Below are positions 26,738 to 36,175 of a stretch of DNA of 64,000 nt, piece after piece. A program made the position numbers and the translations under genes. Positions within the stretch are counted from its first letter, which is position 1, and each line of letters begins with the position of its first letter. The notes beneath the pieces are model-generated. The model ran no database searches, was not told the DNA's origin, and saw nothing but the letters and a program-made list of their open reading frames with translations. Source of the stretch: Leishmania mexicana MHOM/GT/2001/U1103. Its lineage: Eukaryota; Euglenozoa; Kinetoplastea; Trypanosomatida; Trypanosomatidae. The DNA lies in NCBI RefSeq assembly GCF_000234665.1, contig NC_018324.1, forward strand, positions 2,798,944-2,862,943, given 5' to 3'.

Positions 26738-29638
26738 ATGCCTGGCGTGCCAGACAAGATATTGGTAGGCCCCACCACGTACGTGCACCTCCCCCGAAAG
26801 CACAGGGACTACTACGTGCCGGACTTTCTCTGCGGTGTCGATGGGGAATCAACATCGCCGCGGTTGCCGGATGATAACAAGCACGTGTGGCGCTACAGCG
26901 TGTCGAAGGAGTACCACAACACCGTATTCTTTTTCAATGCAGTGACGCGCAAGTCCGTATGGGTGCTCCCGGTTGTGCACCGCGATGGCCGCACGGAGCC
27001 GCTCGGCGAGGGTGAGGCGATGCGAGCCATCTACTCCAGTATCGCCGCGGATGAGGGTGTTGAGGCGGTACCAGGGACGACACGCAACAGACTCACCAAA
27101 GCGCGCGTGCAGAAAGAGCAAAGCATGGAGGCTCGCGGCAAGCTCGACATCGACGTCACGGAGTCACTCAGCTCAACACCTCAGTTGGTGTCAGCCGTCA
27201 TGGGTCAATCAACGTCGACGGAGACTTGCTGTTTTCGCGATCCCCCCGCGGAGACGGCGGCTTCACCTGTTGCAGAGCCATCCGCGGACTCTTCTGCAGC
27301 GCTACAGGCGGTTACAAGAGAACGAGTGCATGCAGCAGTGCAGCGGGCACTTGAAGCAGAGGCGCAGTGCACTTCGGCTGCGCCGAGTACGGTAGCCGAG
27401 AGAGAGCACCACAGGCCAACATTGCGGGACCGACTCGCTGCTTGGCGGGCCCGCCAGCACGGCCCGGCATCGCAAGCAGAAGCGCAGCAGCAGCAGCAGC
27501 AGCAGCAAGCCCCGACTGCCGGGGGCCCAACGGCGCCCACGGCGGCGACGACGGAGACGCTCTCGGTAGTTGTCAACGATCCGTATGCATATACTATATC
27601 GTCCACAATGCCGACGGACAAGGAGTGCGAGTCCTCGAGGGCGGGAGGTGCGCTACATACGACGGAGAACGAGGTGCTACCGCGCACGCCGGACGCGGCG
27701 CAGAGTCACTCGCCCATGCACACCCAGGCTTTAGCAGCCACCTTCGCCTCTACCGACCCCGAGGACGCGTTGCACACGCCGGTGCTAAAGCAGGCTCAGT
27801 CACTCGAGAACATCACCACCGCACCACGGGTCCATCCAACAGCGCCGACCATCCAGGAGAGAGAGCTCGAAAGAGCCGCAGCACTTCTTCATCGAGAGAA
27901 AATCGCCGCCATGCAGCAAGAGATGGCGGCACTGGAGTCTCGACGCCGTGCGCTCGCAGTGGAGCAGGCGGAGGCGGAGGAGCGCGCGCGCCTAGCGCAG
28001 GCCCGCGCCGCCGCCGAGCGTGCACGCTTAGAAGAGATCGAACGGACTACACGTGAGCAGGCGCAGCGGCGCGCCGCCATGGACGCGTCTGCCGCGGCTG
28101 ACCTGCGTGTACAGGACGTGAACGAGTACTTGTCGAAACAGCGACAGCTTCAGGAAGCAGCGCAGTCTGCTGTAGCGGACTCGTTCACGTACGCCTCTCG
28201 TATCGCCGCGCAGCTCGTCGCCGCGGCCCCTCGACCAGAAAACGTCTGCATTCCCAACAAGGGCAAACCTGGCAAATTGGATAGTGAAGCGAGCGCGCTG
28301 CTCACACCGCCTGACTACCGCGCCCATCAAGTTGGTCGGGTAGCACCGACCGTTCCAGGACCTCCAGCTGAGTTGTCGGTGGCAGGGGAGCCGGGCCTTC
28401 GGGCAGCGGCGAAGAAGGAGAGCGGCAGTGCCTCCGTGGGAGCGCCGCATAGCACCCTGACCGTGGCGCCGACCTCGACTGGCGCGGCAACCGCTCAGCG
28501 CCGCCAGGAGCGCCTTGTCTATGCATTGCCACACCTGTACGAGGGTGAGGTCATCACCTACCGCCCGAGCAGCAGCTTTACCCGCCAGGGAGTTCCGAAT
28601 GACCGTGCCGCTGCGATCGAGAGCCAGCCTCCTCGAGCGCTCAGCTCTTCAACAGCACGGCCCACCGCACCTATTATCTTGGCAGCCAAGCGCGATGGCA
28701 CTGGCACGCAGTACTACGACGCGGCCCACCAGCACTTCTTCCATGGCACCTGGCGTGAGGACAAGCGAGACGGCGCTGGTGTGCTGTCGCTGCCCACCAC
28801 TGCGGTGCAAGGGGGCTGGCGCGGCGACCAGCTCGTCGGCCCTGCCATCGTGCAAACGCGGCACAGCAAAGGTACGGTCACATTTGCCTCCAGGGGGCCC
28901 TCCGGCAGCTCACAGGCGCCCGGCACTGGCCCTGCTGCCACCTCTTCGCGCGGCAAGGGCGCACTCCTGTCCACGGCCTCGCACACGTCGAGCACCGCAG
29001 CCGGCACGACCACGCTGACTGGAAACGCCGTCATGGAGCTGGACAACAAGGCGCTCTTCGTCGGTGCCCTCGAGGAGGGTCGAGTGCGTGCACCGTATGT
29101 TCTTCAGCTGGGGCAGGGCGACTACATTGAGTGGCTTGGCGCTCCCGCGCGCCGGGGAGGATACGCTCGCTCGCCTGCCAGCACATCAGGCGAGCTAGTA
29201 AAGCACACCCCTGCCCGTGCAACCTCCTCTTACTCGGTCCCCGCTTCGAAGGCTGGCACTGGTGAGTGCCGTATCCGCTTCCGCAACGACGACACCTACG
29301 TTGGGCACGTCTGCAACTTTCAGCTTCACGGTTTCGGCTACTACCGCTTCGCCGAGGACGGGCACTCCTACACCGGCCATTTTCAGGCTGGCTTGCCGCA
29401 CGGGGAGGGCCTGCTGATCTTCGCAAACGGAGATGTGTACCGCGGCGGCTTCGCGAAGGGGCGCTTCGACGGCCACGGTACGTACGCCTCGCACACGGGG
29501 CACTACGTGTACGAGGGGGACTGGGTGGCCGGAAAGATGAACGGTCAGGGCTCACTCGCCTTTGCTAACGGTGATATATGGAAAGGCACTGTCAGGGACG
29601 ACAAGCGCGTGGTCGGCGCATACACGGCGCTCGCGTGA
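26738..29638 (+). CDS. WW-domain, coiled-coil and MORN-repeat protein
   Basis: 966 aa, ATG at 26738. Near residues 50-78 there is a WW-like domain, with Trp in VWRYSVSKEYHN, then FFFNAVTRKSVWVLP; a full WW has W-x-x-x-x-(G)-x-x-Y-x-x-N-x-x-T-x-x-S-x-W-x-x-P. WW domains bind proline-rich peptides. A disordered, Ala/Gln-rich region follows, with a poly-Gln run near residue 250. A long coiled coil spans about 373-480 (AALESRRRALAVEQAEAEER). MORN-like repeats occur near residues 660-690 (HGTWREDKRDGAGVLSLP) and as a block of about four at 845-960 (YTGHFQAGLPHGEGLLIFAN, then YRGGFAKGRFDGHGTY). MORN repeats often mediate membrane or protein contacts at the flagellar pocket and cytoskeleton in trypanosomatids. 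A scaffold role is inferred, with no enzyme domain seen. Confidence 0.8.
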   Translation: MPGVPDKILVGPTTYVHLPRKHRDYYVPDFLCGVDGESTSPRLPDDNKHVWRYSVSKEYHNTVFFFNAVTRKSVWVLPVVHRDGRTEPLGEGEAMRAIYSSIAADEGVEAVPGTTRNRLTKARVQKEQSMEARGKLDIDVTESLSSTPQLVSAVMGQSTSTETCCFRDPPAETAASPVAEPSADSSAALQAVTRERVHAAVQRALEAEAQCTSAAPSTVAEREHHRPTLRDRLAAWRARQHGPASQAEAQQQQQQQQAPTAGGPTAPTAATTETLSVVVNDPYAYTISSTMPTDKECESSRAGGALHTTENEVLPRTPDAAQSHSPMHTQALAATFASTDPEDALHTPVLKQAQSLENITTAPRVHPTAPTIQERELERAAALLHREKIAAMQQEMAALESRRRALAVEQAEAEERARLAQARAAAERARLEEIERTTREQAQRRAAMDASAAADLRVQDVNEYLSKQRQLQEAAQSAVADSFTYASRIAAQLVAAAPRPENVCIPNKGKPGKLDSEASALLTPPDYRAHQVGRVAPTVPGPPAELSVAGEPGLRAAAKKESGSASVGAPHSTLTVAPTSTGAATAQRRQERLVYALPHLYEGEVITYRPSSSFTRQGVPNDRAAAIESQPPRALSSSTARPTAPIILAAKRDGTGTQYYDAAHQHFFHGTWREDKRDGAGVLSLPTTAVQGGWRGDQLVGPAIVQTRHSKGTVTFASRGPSGSSQAPGTGPAATSSRGKGALLSTASHTSSTAAGTTTLTGNAVMELDNKALFVGALEEGRVRAPYVLQLGQGDYIEWLGAPARRGGYARSPASTSGELVKHTPARATSSYSVPASKAGTGECRIRFRNDDTYVGHVCNFQLHGFGYYRFAEDGHSYTGHFQAGLPHGEGLLIFANGDVYRGGFAKGRFDGHGTYASHTGHYVYEGDWVAGKMNGQGSLAFANGDIWKGTVRDDKRVVGAYTALA

Positions 29639-30433
29639 AGTGCGGTGCGACGGGGGCTGGAGATCATTCATGCGTGGGCCCCCACCCACCTCACCCACGC
29701 CAAGTGTCACGGGTAGCGGTTGACCATCGAGCGATGGCGGTGCATGTCCCTCTGTCTTTCTGCACCCCCCCCCCCGGCCTTCTCCAGCAATCGACGAGTG
29801 CGCGCCTTCGCAAGGCTCACCGTGTTCTGCTCTTCACACTGGAGGCAAGCAAAGGTGCGCAACCAGAGAAAAAGAAACAGATCATCTGCTCAGGCATGAG
29901 AGGCAGTTCTGGGGGCGAGCAAGGCCCGCATGATGGGGTCGACAGAAGGCACCCTTTGTGACCTGCCAGCGTCAGAGGAGAGGAAGGGGAGGGACCTGCT
30001 CGCTGACGCTCGCTGCATTATCGCGGTGGGCATGGGTCACGACTTGGGGGGGGCTGGGGCACCCCTCCCACCCCTTCAGCAGTTGGCAGCCTTCCTGCCG
30101 CTGAATCGCTTCTCAACGACCCCGAGTGAGTATTAAGCGGTGTCTCCGCGTGCACTCCTTCACTACCATCTCTTTGCTCCACCACTATACACGCATGCTC
30201 ACACACACATGTACCCACGCACTTGAGCTCTACGCCTCGCCGCGTGTTCACCCTCTTGTCGCGTCCCCGCCGAAAGAAAAGGTCGGTTCCAAAGGAAAGC
30301 TCGTGGAGGAAAGCGGGTCTCGCTTCAGAGGGGCGCTCGCATCGTGGGAGCAACAAACAGGCACACACAGAGGCATAAAAAGCCGCCGCCGCAAGCCGTG
30401 CGCCCCCCTCTCTCTCCCTCCTGTAGCAGCACA
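29639..30433 (+). other. Intergenic spacer
   Basis: No supported gene. A C run is at about 29766-29775. A CT-rich tract ends in TGTAG with an acceptor at 30425-30426, 7 nt before the next ATG. Confidence 0.5.
30400..30426 (+). promoter_or_regulatory. Predicted trans-splice acceptor 7 nt before the ATG
   Basis: C/T-rich run ending in TGTAG; AG at 30425-30426, ATG at 30434. A further CAG lies within the short leader. Confidence 0.5.
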
Positions 30434-30868
30434 ATGGGCTACACACGCGAGCGCACCAATCGACACTTCTTTGTGTCCCGTGCCAATGCCTTCTTCTCCC
30501 GTCTGCCGATTGCCCGCATTCAGCGCGCGTTGGCGATGGAGGCGATTAAGAAGGGCTCCATGAAGCCGTGGAAGCACACCAAGGAGCAGATCATCGGCTC
30601 TCCCATCACGTGCAACTTCGAGTACAACCCGCGACCGGTGCGGCTCATTGGCACGGTCATGGACGCGCACACCGAGGAGACGAGCATTAAGGGTGGGCTA
30701 AAGGTGTACGCGCGCAACGAGGAGGCGAACATGATGCTGTGGATCCCCGCCGGCAACCCCAAACTGAAGTATGAGGTGACTTCTGCGAAGGGCAGCTTTG
30801 AGCATTACCTGGACGAGCGTAGCAAGTGGGATGAGGCGTGGCTGACGGGCCGCGCTCGCATGAAGTAA
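30434..30868 (+). CDS. Conserved-looking small basic protein, unrecognised
   Basis: 144 aa from ATG 30434; a longer GTG start at 30344 would include CT-rich leader sequence and is rejected. The N-terminal 45 residues are basic and amphipathic (RTNRHFFVSRANAFFSRLPI), suggesting a mitochondrial presequence or an RNA-binding surface. The rest has a compact, mixed alpha/beta look (NFEYNPRPVRLIGTVMDAHT) with few low-complexity patches, unusual for this locus and a sign of real constraint. Lys and Arg are abundant throughout. I recognise no family. A kinetoplastid-specific mitochondrial or mitoribosomal protein is a reasonable guess but no more. Confidence 0.7.
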   Translation: MGYTRERTNRHFFVSRANAFFSRLPIARIQRALAMEAIKKGSMKPWKHTKEQIIGSPITCNFEYNPRPVRLIGTVMDAHTEETSIKGGLKVYARNEEANMMLWIPAGNPKLKYEVTSAKGSFEHYLDERSKWDEAWLTGRARMK

Positions 30869-31790
30869 GGCGCGAGCTCACACGGGGACGAAAAAAAAAT
30901 GATGGCGGTGGCGGTGGCAGCCGGGCCGCCTCAGACACGCACGATCACGAGTGGGCCGATGACGGCGCTTTGTGTGGTCGCTCTTTTACAGGAGAATCAC
31001 ACGCCTGGTTTGGCACGCATTAACGAGCCAACATAGGAATGGGGCATCCCGCGGACACACGCGCGTGCGCGCACCAAACAAACAAAAAAAGGAAGGCAGC
31101 GAAAGGGAACGGCGACCGCCGCACGGAGGCGTGGAGCTGCCTTGTGAAGGCGGGCCGGCGCCAGGCACTTGTGCACACACACCCGCGACTTTATGCACGA
31201 GGGAGTAAGGCAGCGGGGAAGTGAGCCGGAGAAGTCTTACTGTTGACCGTCACCGAACGACATCCGCCGCTTCAAGTGTACTTTGACGCCGACGTGCCGC
31301 TGCGTAGGCGCCTGTTCGCGGGACACCCCGTGGAAGATGCCTGTTCTGCGCTCCATCTCTCTGCCAAGCATGTCCTCATCCCTCCTTCCTCTACACCTAT
31401 ACGTATGCACATCTTAAGTTTGTGACTGTGTCGATCGCACGCACACACACGTAAAACGCACGGACACGCACACCGCATCCGAAATCGGCGCGACGAGCAC
31501 ACGTGGAGACGCACACAGACAGATCGGGGAGGTAGAGAAGGGGCGAGTGGGACGGCGTGCAAGTCGTGAAAAGGCGTGCGCTTGCGTGTCTCTTCACCTG
31601 CGCGCTTCGGTCGGGGCGTTGGCCGTCGCTGCTGACGCAACCCCCCTCGCCTCTGTCAAGGTCAATACTGCTAGTGCGCGTCTACGGGTCTTCCGCACTA
31701 CATTGGACGGCACATCGCAGAGACGTCCGTGTGTCACAAAAGGGCAGTGAGTATTAGGAACGACGCGCATCGTCTGCGTTCACCTCAGCC
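30869..31790 (+). other. Intergenic spacer
   Basis: No supported gene. It has an A-run at about 30891-30899, CA-rich stretches, and short CT-rich tracts but no single outstanding acceptor. Confidence 0.45.
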
Positions 31791-32489
31791 ATGCCACCAG
31801 CGACCGAAATGCAGGAGATGGAGATGGAGATGGTGCAGGGAATGTACGACACGTACGAGCGTCTCTCGGACGACCCGCCGTCGTACTGCGTCTCCTTAGC
31901 TGCCACGCAGGATGAGCCGCCACAGCTGAAGGTGATCATCACCTACCCCACCGAGGAGTACCCGGAATCGGCACCGTGCGTTGTCGCGGTAGAGTGCATC
32001 TCCAAGGCACGCCGCATCCAGGTCGGCGCCATCACCAAGCAAATCGCCTGCACATGCGAGGAGAACATCGGCATGCACAGCGTTGTGCTGGTGCTGCAGC
32101 AGGTGCAGGAGTTTCTGTCGCGCGCTGTCGAGGAAGAGGAGAAGGCGGACCTGCTGCGCCGCGGTGAGGTGATGGCGGCTGAGGCGGCAAAGCGCACCGG
32201 TGCAGCGGAGGAGGACCCGACAATCCGAGTCGGCACCGCCGTCACGCGGGAGCTCTTCGAGGAGTGGAGCCGCAAGCACAACGCTGAGAAGGCCAAGGAA
32301 GGGGCGGAGCGCGAGAAGAAAGAGGTGAAGGTGTCCGCCTCCAAGCTGTCGGGCCGGCAGCTCTGGGATAATAGTCTGAAGTCCGCGGACTGGGCGCTGT
32401 TTGGAGGCGAGACCGAAGAAGACGGCGTCGAGAACGTGGACTTTGGCTCCATGAAGGATCTTGACGAGGATGAGTTTGATCTCGAGTAA
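31791..32489 (+). CDS. RWDD1/Gir2-like RWD-domain protein (DRG-binding)
   Basis: 232 aa, ATG at 31791. An RWD domain fills residues 1-112: acidic EMEMEMVQGMYDTYERLSDD, then LKVIITYPTEEYPESAPCV with the family's Y-P-x-x-x-P-x-x-x-P-like segment. A charged helix follows, then the block AVTRELFEEWSRKHNAEK. The end (residues 175-232) has KLSGRQLWDNSLK and the acidic tail DLDEDEFDLE. This layout is that of RWDD1 (DFRP2)/yeast Gir2, which binds and stabilises the DRG2-type GTPase and links to Gcn1 in translation control. The characteristic L-(S/T)-G-(R/K)-Q-L-(W/F) block near the C terminus is clearly present. The length is close to the usual family size. Confidence 0.85.
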   Translation: MPPATEMQEMEMEMVQGMYDTYERLSDDPPSYCVSLAATQDEPPQLKVIITYPTEEYPESAPCVVAVECISKARRIQVGAITKQIACTCEENIGMHSVVLVLQQVQEFLSRAVEEEEKADLLRRGEVMAAEAAKRTGAAEEDPTIRVGTAVTRELFEEWSRKHNAEKAKEGAEREKKEVKVSASKLSGRQLWDNSLKSADWALFGGETEEDGVENVDFGSMKDLDEDEFDLE

Positions 32490-33512
32490 GGAGGGTCTGG
32501 GGAAAGCGGTGAGCAAAGGGGGTGGGGGCTCGACGGGTGAGACATTCATGCCACCCCCACCCCACCCCCAAAACTGTCGTTGAGTTGATAGGGCACACTG
32601 TCTGGATTCGCGGATGCCGCTGTTGCTCTTGTTTTCTCCTTTCCTCCCGGCGTAAAGGCCGCAAATGGGGCGCGTCCACACGTATCCCAAGAAACATGCG
32701 CGCCTCTCAGCGTACAAGCGTCGCCTCAGCCGCACCACGTGAATGTGGCGAGAGAGATAGAGAGAGTAGTGGAGAAGCCCCTCCCTCCCCCTCTACCCTC
32801 CATATACACACACGGGAAGTGTGAAGGGGTGTCATGCCATTGAGCCTCAATGGGCGATATGGTGCAAGCTCCTGTGCATCAACCCACGACCAAATCGGTG
32901 AGAGGGGGGAGCTGCCAGTGCTCCGTAGACGGGTGGCAGCCTCGGCTATCGTTCTTCCTCCGTGCCTCCTTGCTGCCCCTAAGTGTGTTCGAGAGGCCGC
33001 CAGGGAGTAACGGCAGTGCGGCTGAGGTTGTGGACGTGGACCCACACGAACGCCATGCAGATCTCCCGGAGGCGAGGCAAGCACACATAACTTGAAGAAA
33101 CCAATGCCACTGCGCCTTCCAACGCTACTGCTGTTTCTCTTCCCTTCACGCTCGTGTCCCCGTTCGCCTCGCTTCACATCTCCGTGTCTCCGCACATCCG
33201 ACACGCGCTCCCCTCTCTGCGGCTCACTTTGCACGTCTGTGTTGGCAACGAACTAGAGGCTGACCCCGACGATCACACTGTTTGATTCCTGCCCCCCTCC
33301 CCTCTCGACCGCACATAGCGTGACAAGAGGGGATAGTACGAGAAACAGAGTCGTAGCTGTCACGGTGCGGTCGCGATCGATCGTTCTCACCATCGCCCCT
33401 CACGCGCACCCAGACAGCAGAACTCAACATCAGCATCACCTGCTCACGTCCCCGCTTCTCCTTTCTTCTCCTCGTTCTGATCCTTTGGTATCTCTGACCA
33501 TCTTCACAAGCT
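32490..33512 (+). other. Intergenic spacer
   Basis: No supported gene. A pyrimidine tract at 33440-33490 precedes the next ATG, but the first AG after it (33509-33510) would leave only about 2 nt of leader. The real acceptor for the DnaJ gene is therefore unclear. Confidence 0.5.
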
Positions 33513-35147
33513 ATGCTCGCGCCAAGGAGCGTTCGGTGGTGCGGTGGCAACCGCAGCAGCTGTAGCGCGAGTGTCCGCATTGGCCCACATGTGTGCAGGA
33601 CGGGGCCCTGGATACCTTGGCAGACTCTACTCTGTCAGCGTCGCTGCTTCCAAGTGATCCAACGCGGCCACGACCGGCCACAGGAATCTCTCTATAACAA
33701 GCTTGGCTTCGCCAAAGACACGGAGGCGCGTCTTGTGCGCCGCAGCACCACTGAGCTGCGGCAGGCACTGCTGCGACGTGTCGAAGAGCTAAAGGACCCC
33801 GTGAACGACCCAGCGGACAAGAAGCGACTGTCAGAGCTGAAGGATGCGTACACCCGCCTGCAGGACGACCGCTTCCGCACGAACTACGCAAGTCATTACT
33901 ACGCCTCCAACGACGCTAGACTACATGTCCTGTGCGATGGCGGTCAGGTGGCCGCCAACTTCAATCCAGAACACCAGCAGTTCACTTACGTGGACCACGC
34001 CATTGACCGCGAAAGCACCGGCGGCGGTGTTGGTGGCTGCTTGCCCACGGGAAAGGCTGGCGGCTCAGCTTCGAGCCCTGGGGCCGCCGGCCGCAGCGAG
34101 GTACCGACAGCGGAGGCACTCGGCGATGCCTTCCGAAACGCCACCGGCGTCGGCGAGAGTGCCAGTGGTGCCACCTCGTCCAACGCCACCGCCTACAAGG
34201 CAGCGGACGCAGCAGGGGCGCTGAACGGCACCGACATCACGCACCTGCTGCGCGTAACCCTCGAGCAGAGTCTAGCAGGCTGTGAAGTGGAGGTGGCGAT
34301 GCACAAAAACGTTCGCTGCGCCACGTGTCGCGGCTCGGGTCGGCAGCAGCTGCGGACACCGCGGAAGTGCCCGCAATGTCTGGGTCGTGGTTCTGCGCAC
34401 ATGCCAAGCGCCACCTATCACATTGAACGCCGCTGTCTCTACTGCGGTGGCGAGGGGACCGTGCCGTCGCCGCCGTGCCGCGCGTGTGATGGCCGCGGCG
34501 TGCAGCTCCACCAGGCGGTGCAGGTGCCGGTCAGCGTGCCCGCCGGTACCCTGTCCAACTCCCTCTTCCGCCTTCGCCACCAGGGACATGACGGGGTGCG
34601 TGGTGGCCATGCTGGTGACCTACTTGTCACTGTGCTGGTGAGCGAGCACCGCTATTTCTACCGCAGCCCCGAGAGGAGCCACGAGCTGCATGCGATGCTG
34701 CCACTGCCGCTCTCAGTAGCACTACTCGGCGGCCGTGTCAAGGTACCGACGCTGAATGGGTTCGGCACGGTGCATGTGCCGCCGTGTGTGCGAAGCGATG
34801 AGGTTCTTCCGCTGGATGTGTATGGGGTACCGGACGCCACGAATCGCGCCTCGGCGGCGGTGGCAGCTCCGCACGTAATCCTCTACCATGCCCTAGTGAT
34901 GATCCCAAGGGGGGATGTGCTGTCTGGACGGCAGAAGGCAGCACTGCAGTTGTACGAGGCGCATCACAGCCATCCGTCGGCCACAGCTGCAGAGGCAGAG
35001 GCCTTGGGTCGGTCGCACACCGTTGGTGCTGAAGCCTCGCAACAGCAGACGCCAGCATCATCTGCTAGCACTGTCTCCCGCGAGCAGCTGATGGAAAGTT
35101 GCGCCGCCCTCAAATCCTCGTACAAGCACTGGTTCCATCCAGACTGA
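33513..35147 (+). CDS. Type I DnaJ-like (Hsp40) protein without an HPD motif
   Basis: 544 aa, ATG at 33513. The N terminus is Arg/Ser/Cys-rich, compatible with mitochondrial import. At residues 60-125 there is a J-domain-like region: SLYNKLGFAKDTEARLV, RQALLRRVEELKDPVND, then LSELKDAYTRLQDDRFRTNY. The His-Pro-Asp tripeptide between helices II and III, needed to stimulate Hsp70, is missing. Residues 269-330 hold four C-x-x-C-x-G-x-G zinc-finger motifs (CATCRGSG, CPQCLGRG, CLYCGGEG, CRACDGRG), as in DnaJ/Mdj1. A full substrate-binding C-terminal domain follows (QVPVSVPAGTLSNSLFRLRH, LGGRVKVPTLNG). A disordered Gly/Ala/Ser-rich region lies between the J-like and zinc domains. It may be a co-chaperone that binds clients without activating Hsp70, or a divergent J protein. 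Confidence 0.82.
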   Translation: MLAPRSVRWCGGNRSSCSASVRIGPHVCRTGPWIPWQTLLCQRRCFQVIQRGHDRPQESLYNKLGFAKDTEARLVRRSTTELRQALLRRVEELKDPVNDPADKKRLSELKDAYTRLQDDRFRTNYASHYYASNDARLHVLCDGGQVAANFNPEHQQFTYVDHAIDRESTGGGVGGCLPTGKAGGSASSPGAAGRSEVPTAEALGDAFRNATGVGESASGATSSNATAYKAADAAGALNGTDITHLLRVTLEQSLAGCEVEVAMHKNVRCATCRGSGRQQLRTPRKCPQCLGRGSAHMPSATYHIERRCLYCGGEGTVPSPPCRACDGRGVQLHQAVQVPVSVPAGTLSNSLFRLRHQGHDGVRGGHAGDLLVTVLVSEHRYFYRSPERSHELHAMLPLPLSVALLGGRVKVPTLNGFGTVHVPPCVRSDEVLPLDVYGVPDATNRASAAVAAPHVILYHALVMIPRGDVLSGRQKAALQLYEAHHSHPSATAAEAEALGRSHTVGAEASQQQTPASSASTVSREQLMESCAALKSSYKHWFHPD

Positions 35148-36175
35148 TAACACGCACTATTGTGCGCATCTTCCTGTTTCACAGATCGCCGTGGAAGGGT
35201 GTGGATGGCATGGGCACATGCGGAGGGATGGGTGCAGCCCCCCTCCCCATCCCCGCCAAAAAGAGGGTCGCAAACGGTTTGTCCTGCGGGGTCTTGGGTG
35301 TTTGGTTCATCAGACTCCATTTTCCAGCCGTGCGTTCATCGTCAGCGACGAAGGCGGGTCGTAGGGTAAGTGTGTGTACGTGTGTGTGCTTGTATTCGTG
35401 CTCATCTCCGTCTCCGTCTTCTTCATTGGAGGCCCTAAAGCAGCTGAGCACGCCAGCCAACGCGCAACCGCAGAAGCTCAGCAAAAAAGGGGGGAAGGGA
35501 AGACCGAAAAGCGAAAGTCCTCCTCCCCCCTCCCCACCACCACCCGCGCTCCTGAGTTGTGCAGTCACAGAGCGACGGAATTCAACAAGCCCGACAGGCC
35601 GAGGCACATGAGAGGCGATGCATGCACCGTTGCCCCAAAACTGTAACGGAGGCGAAACGAATAACAAATCACACACACACACACACAAAGGGAGGGCCGT
35701 TCCAAGACGCTCGTGGTGCGTACTGCGCCGTATTACATACAGTCACGCCAATAAGCGTCTTGTCCTCTGCGCTAGCGTCCTTGTATCCCATTATTCTCGT
35801 GCTCTTTCTGCCGTGAGCTCGCGTTCGGTCTTGCTGAGACCGACGACCAGCTCTGCAGCAGACCTCTGCCCCTTGCCCCCTCCCCTACCCCCTCCCTTCT
35901 GAAATCCCCCATCTGCTGCATCTCAGAGAGGCCTCTCTCACTCTCGCACTCCCACCGCGATTGCATACAACGGAACCAGCTGAAGAACCACAGTGGGCAC
36001 GTACGCAAGCGCATCGAGTGGCGTGCTAGCATATTGCCGTTACTCGTCCCTCGACGTCTCGCTGTCGCCGTCGATTCCTTTGCATCTCATTGTGTATGCG
36101 TGTGCGCGCGTGCTCCTCGTGTTACGTTGAGCTACAGAACAAGAAAGGGGCGTTTTTGCCTTGTCATTGTTAATC
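35148..36175 (+). other. Intergenic spacer with CA microsatellite
   Basis: No supported gene. A CA tract is at about 35670-35687, and a C/T-rich region at 35866-35905 may serve splicing or polyadenylation. A CAG near 36137 is one candidate acceptor for CTP synthase. Confidence 0.5.

Noticed and set aside
31896..32738. 280-codon minus-strand frame
   Set aside because: Antisense to the RWDD1-like gene, whose family blocks are clear on the plus strand.
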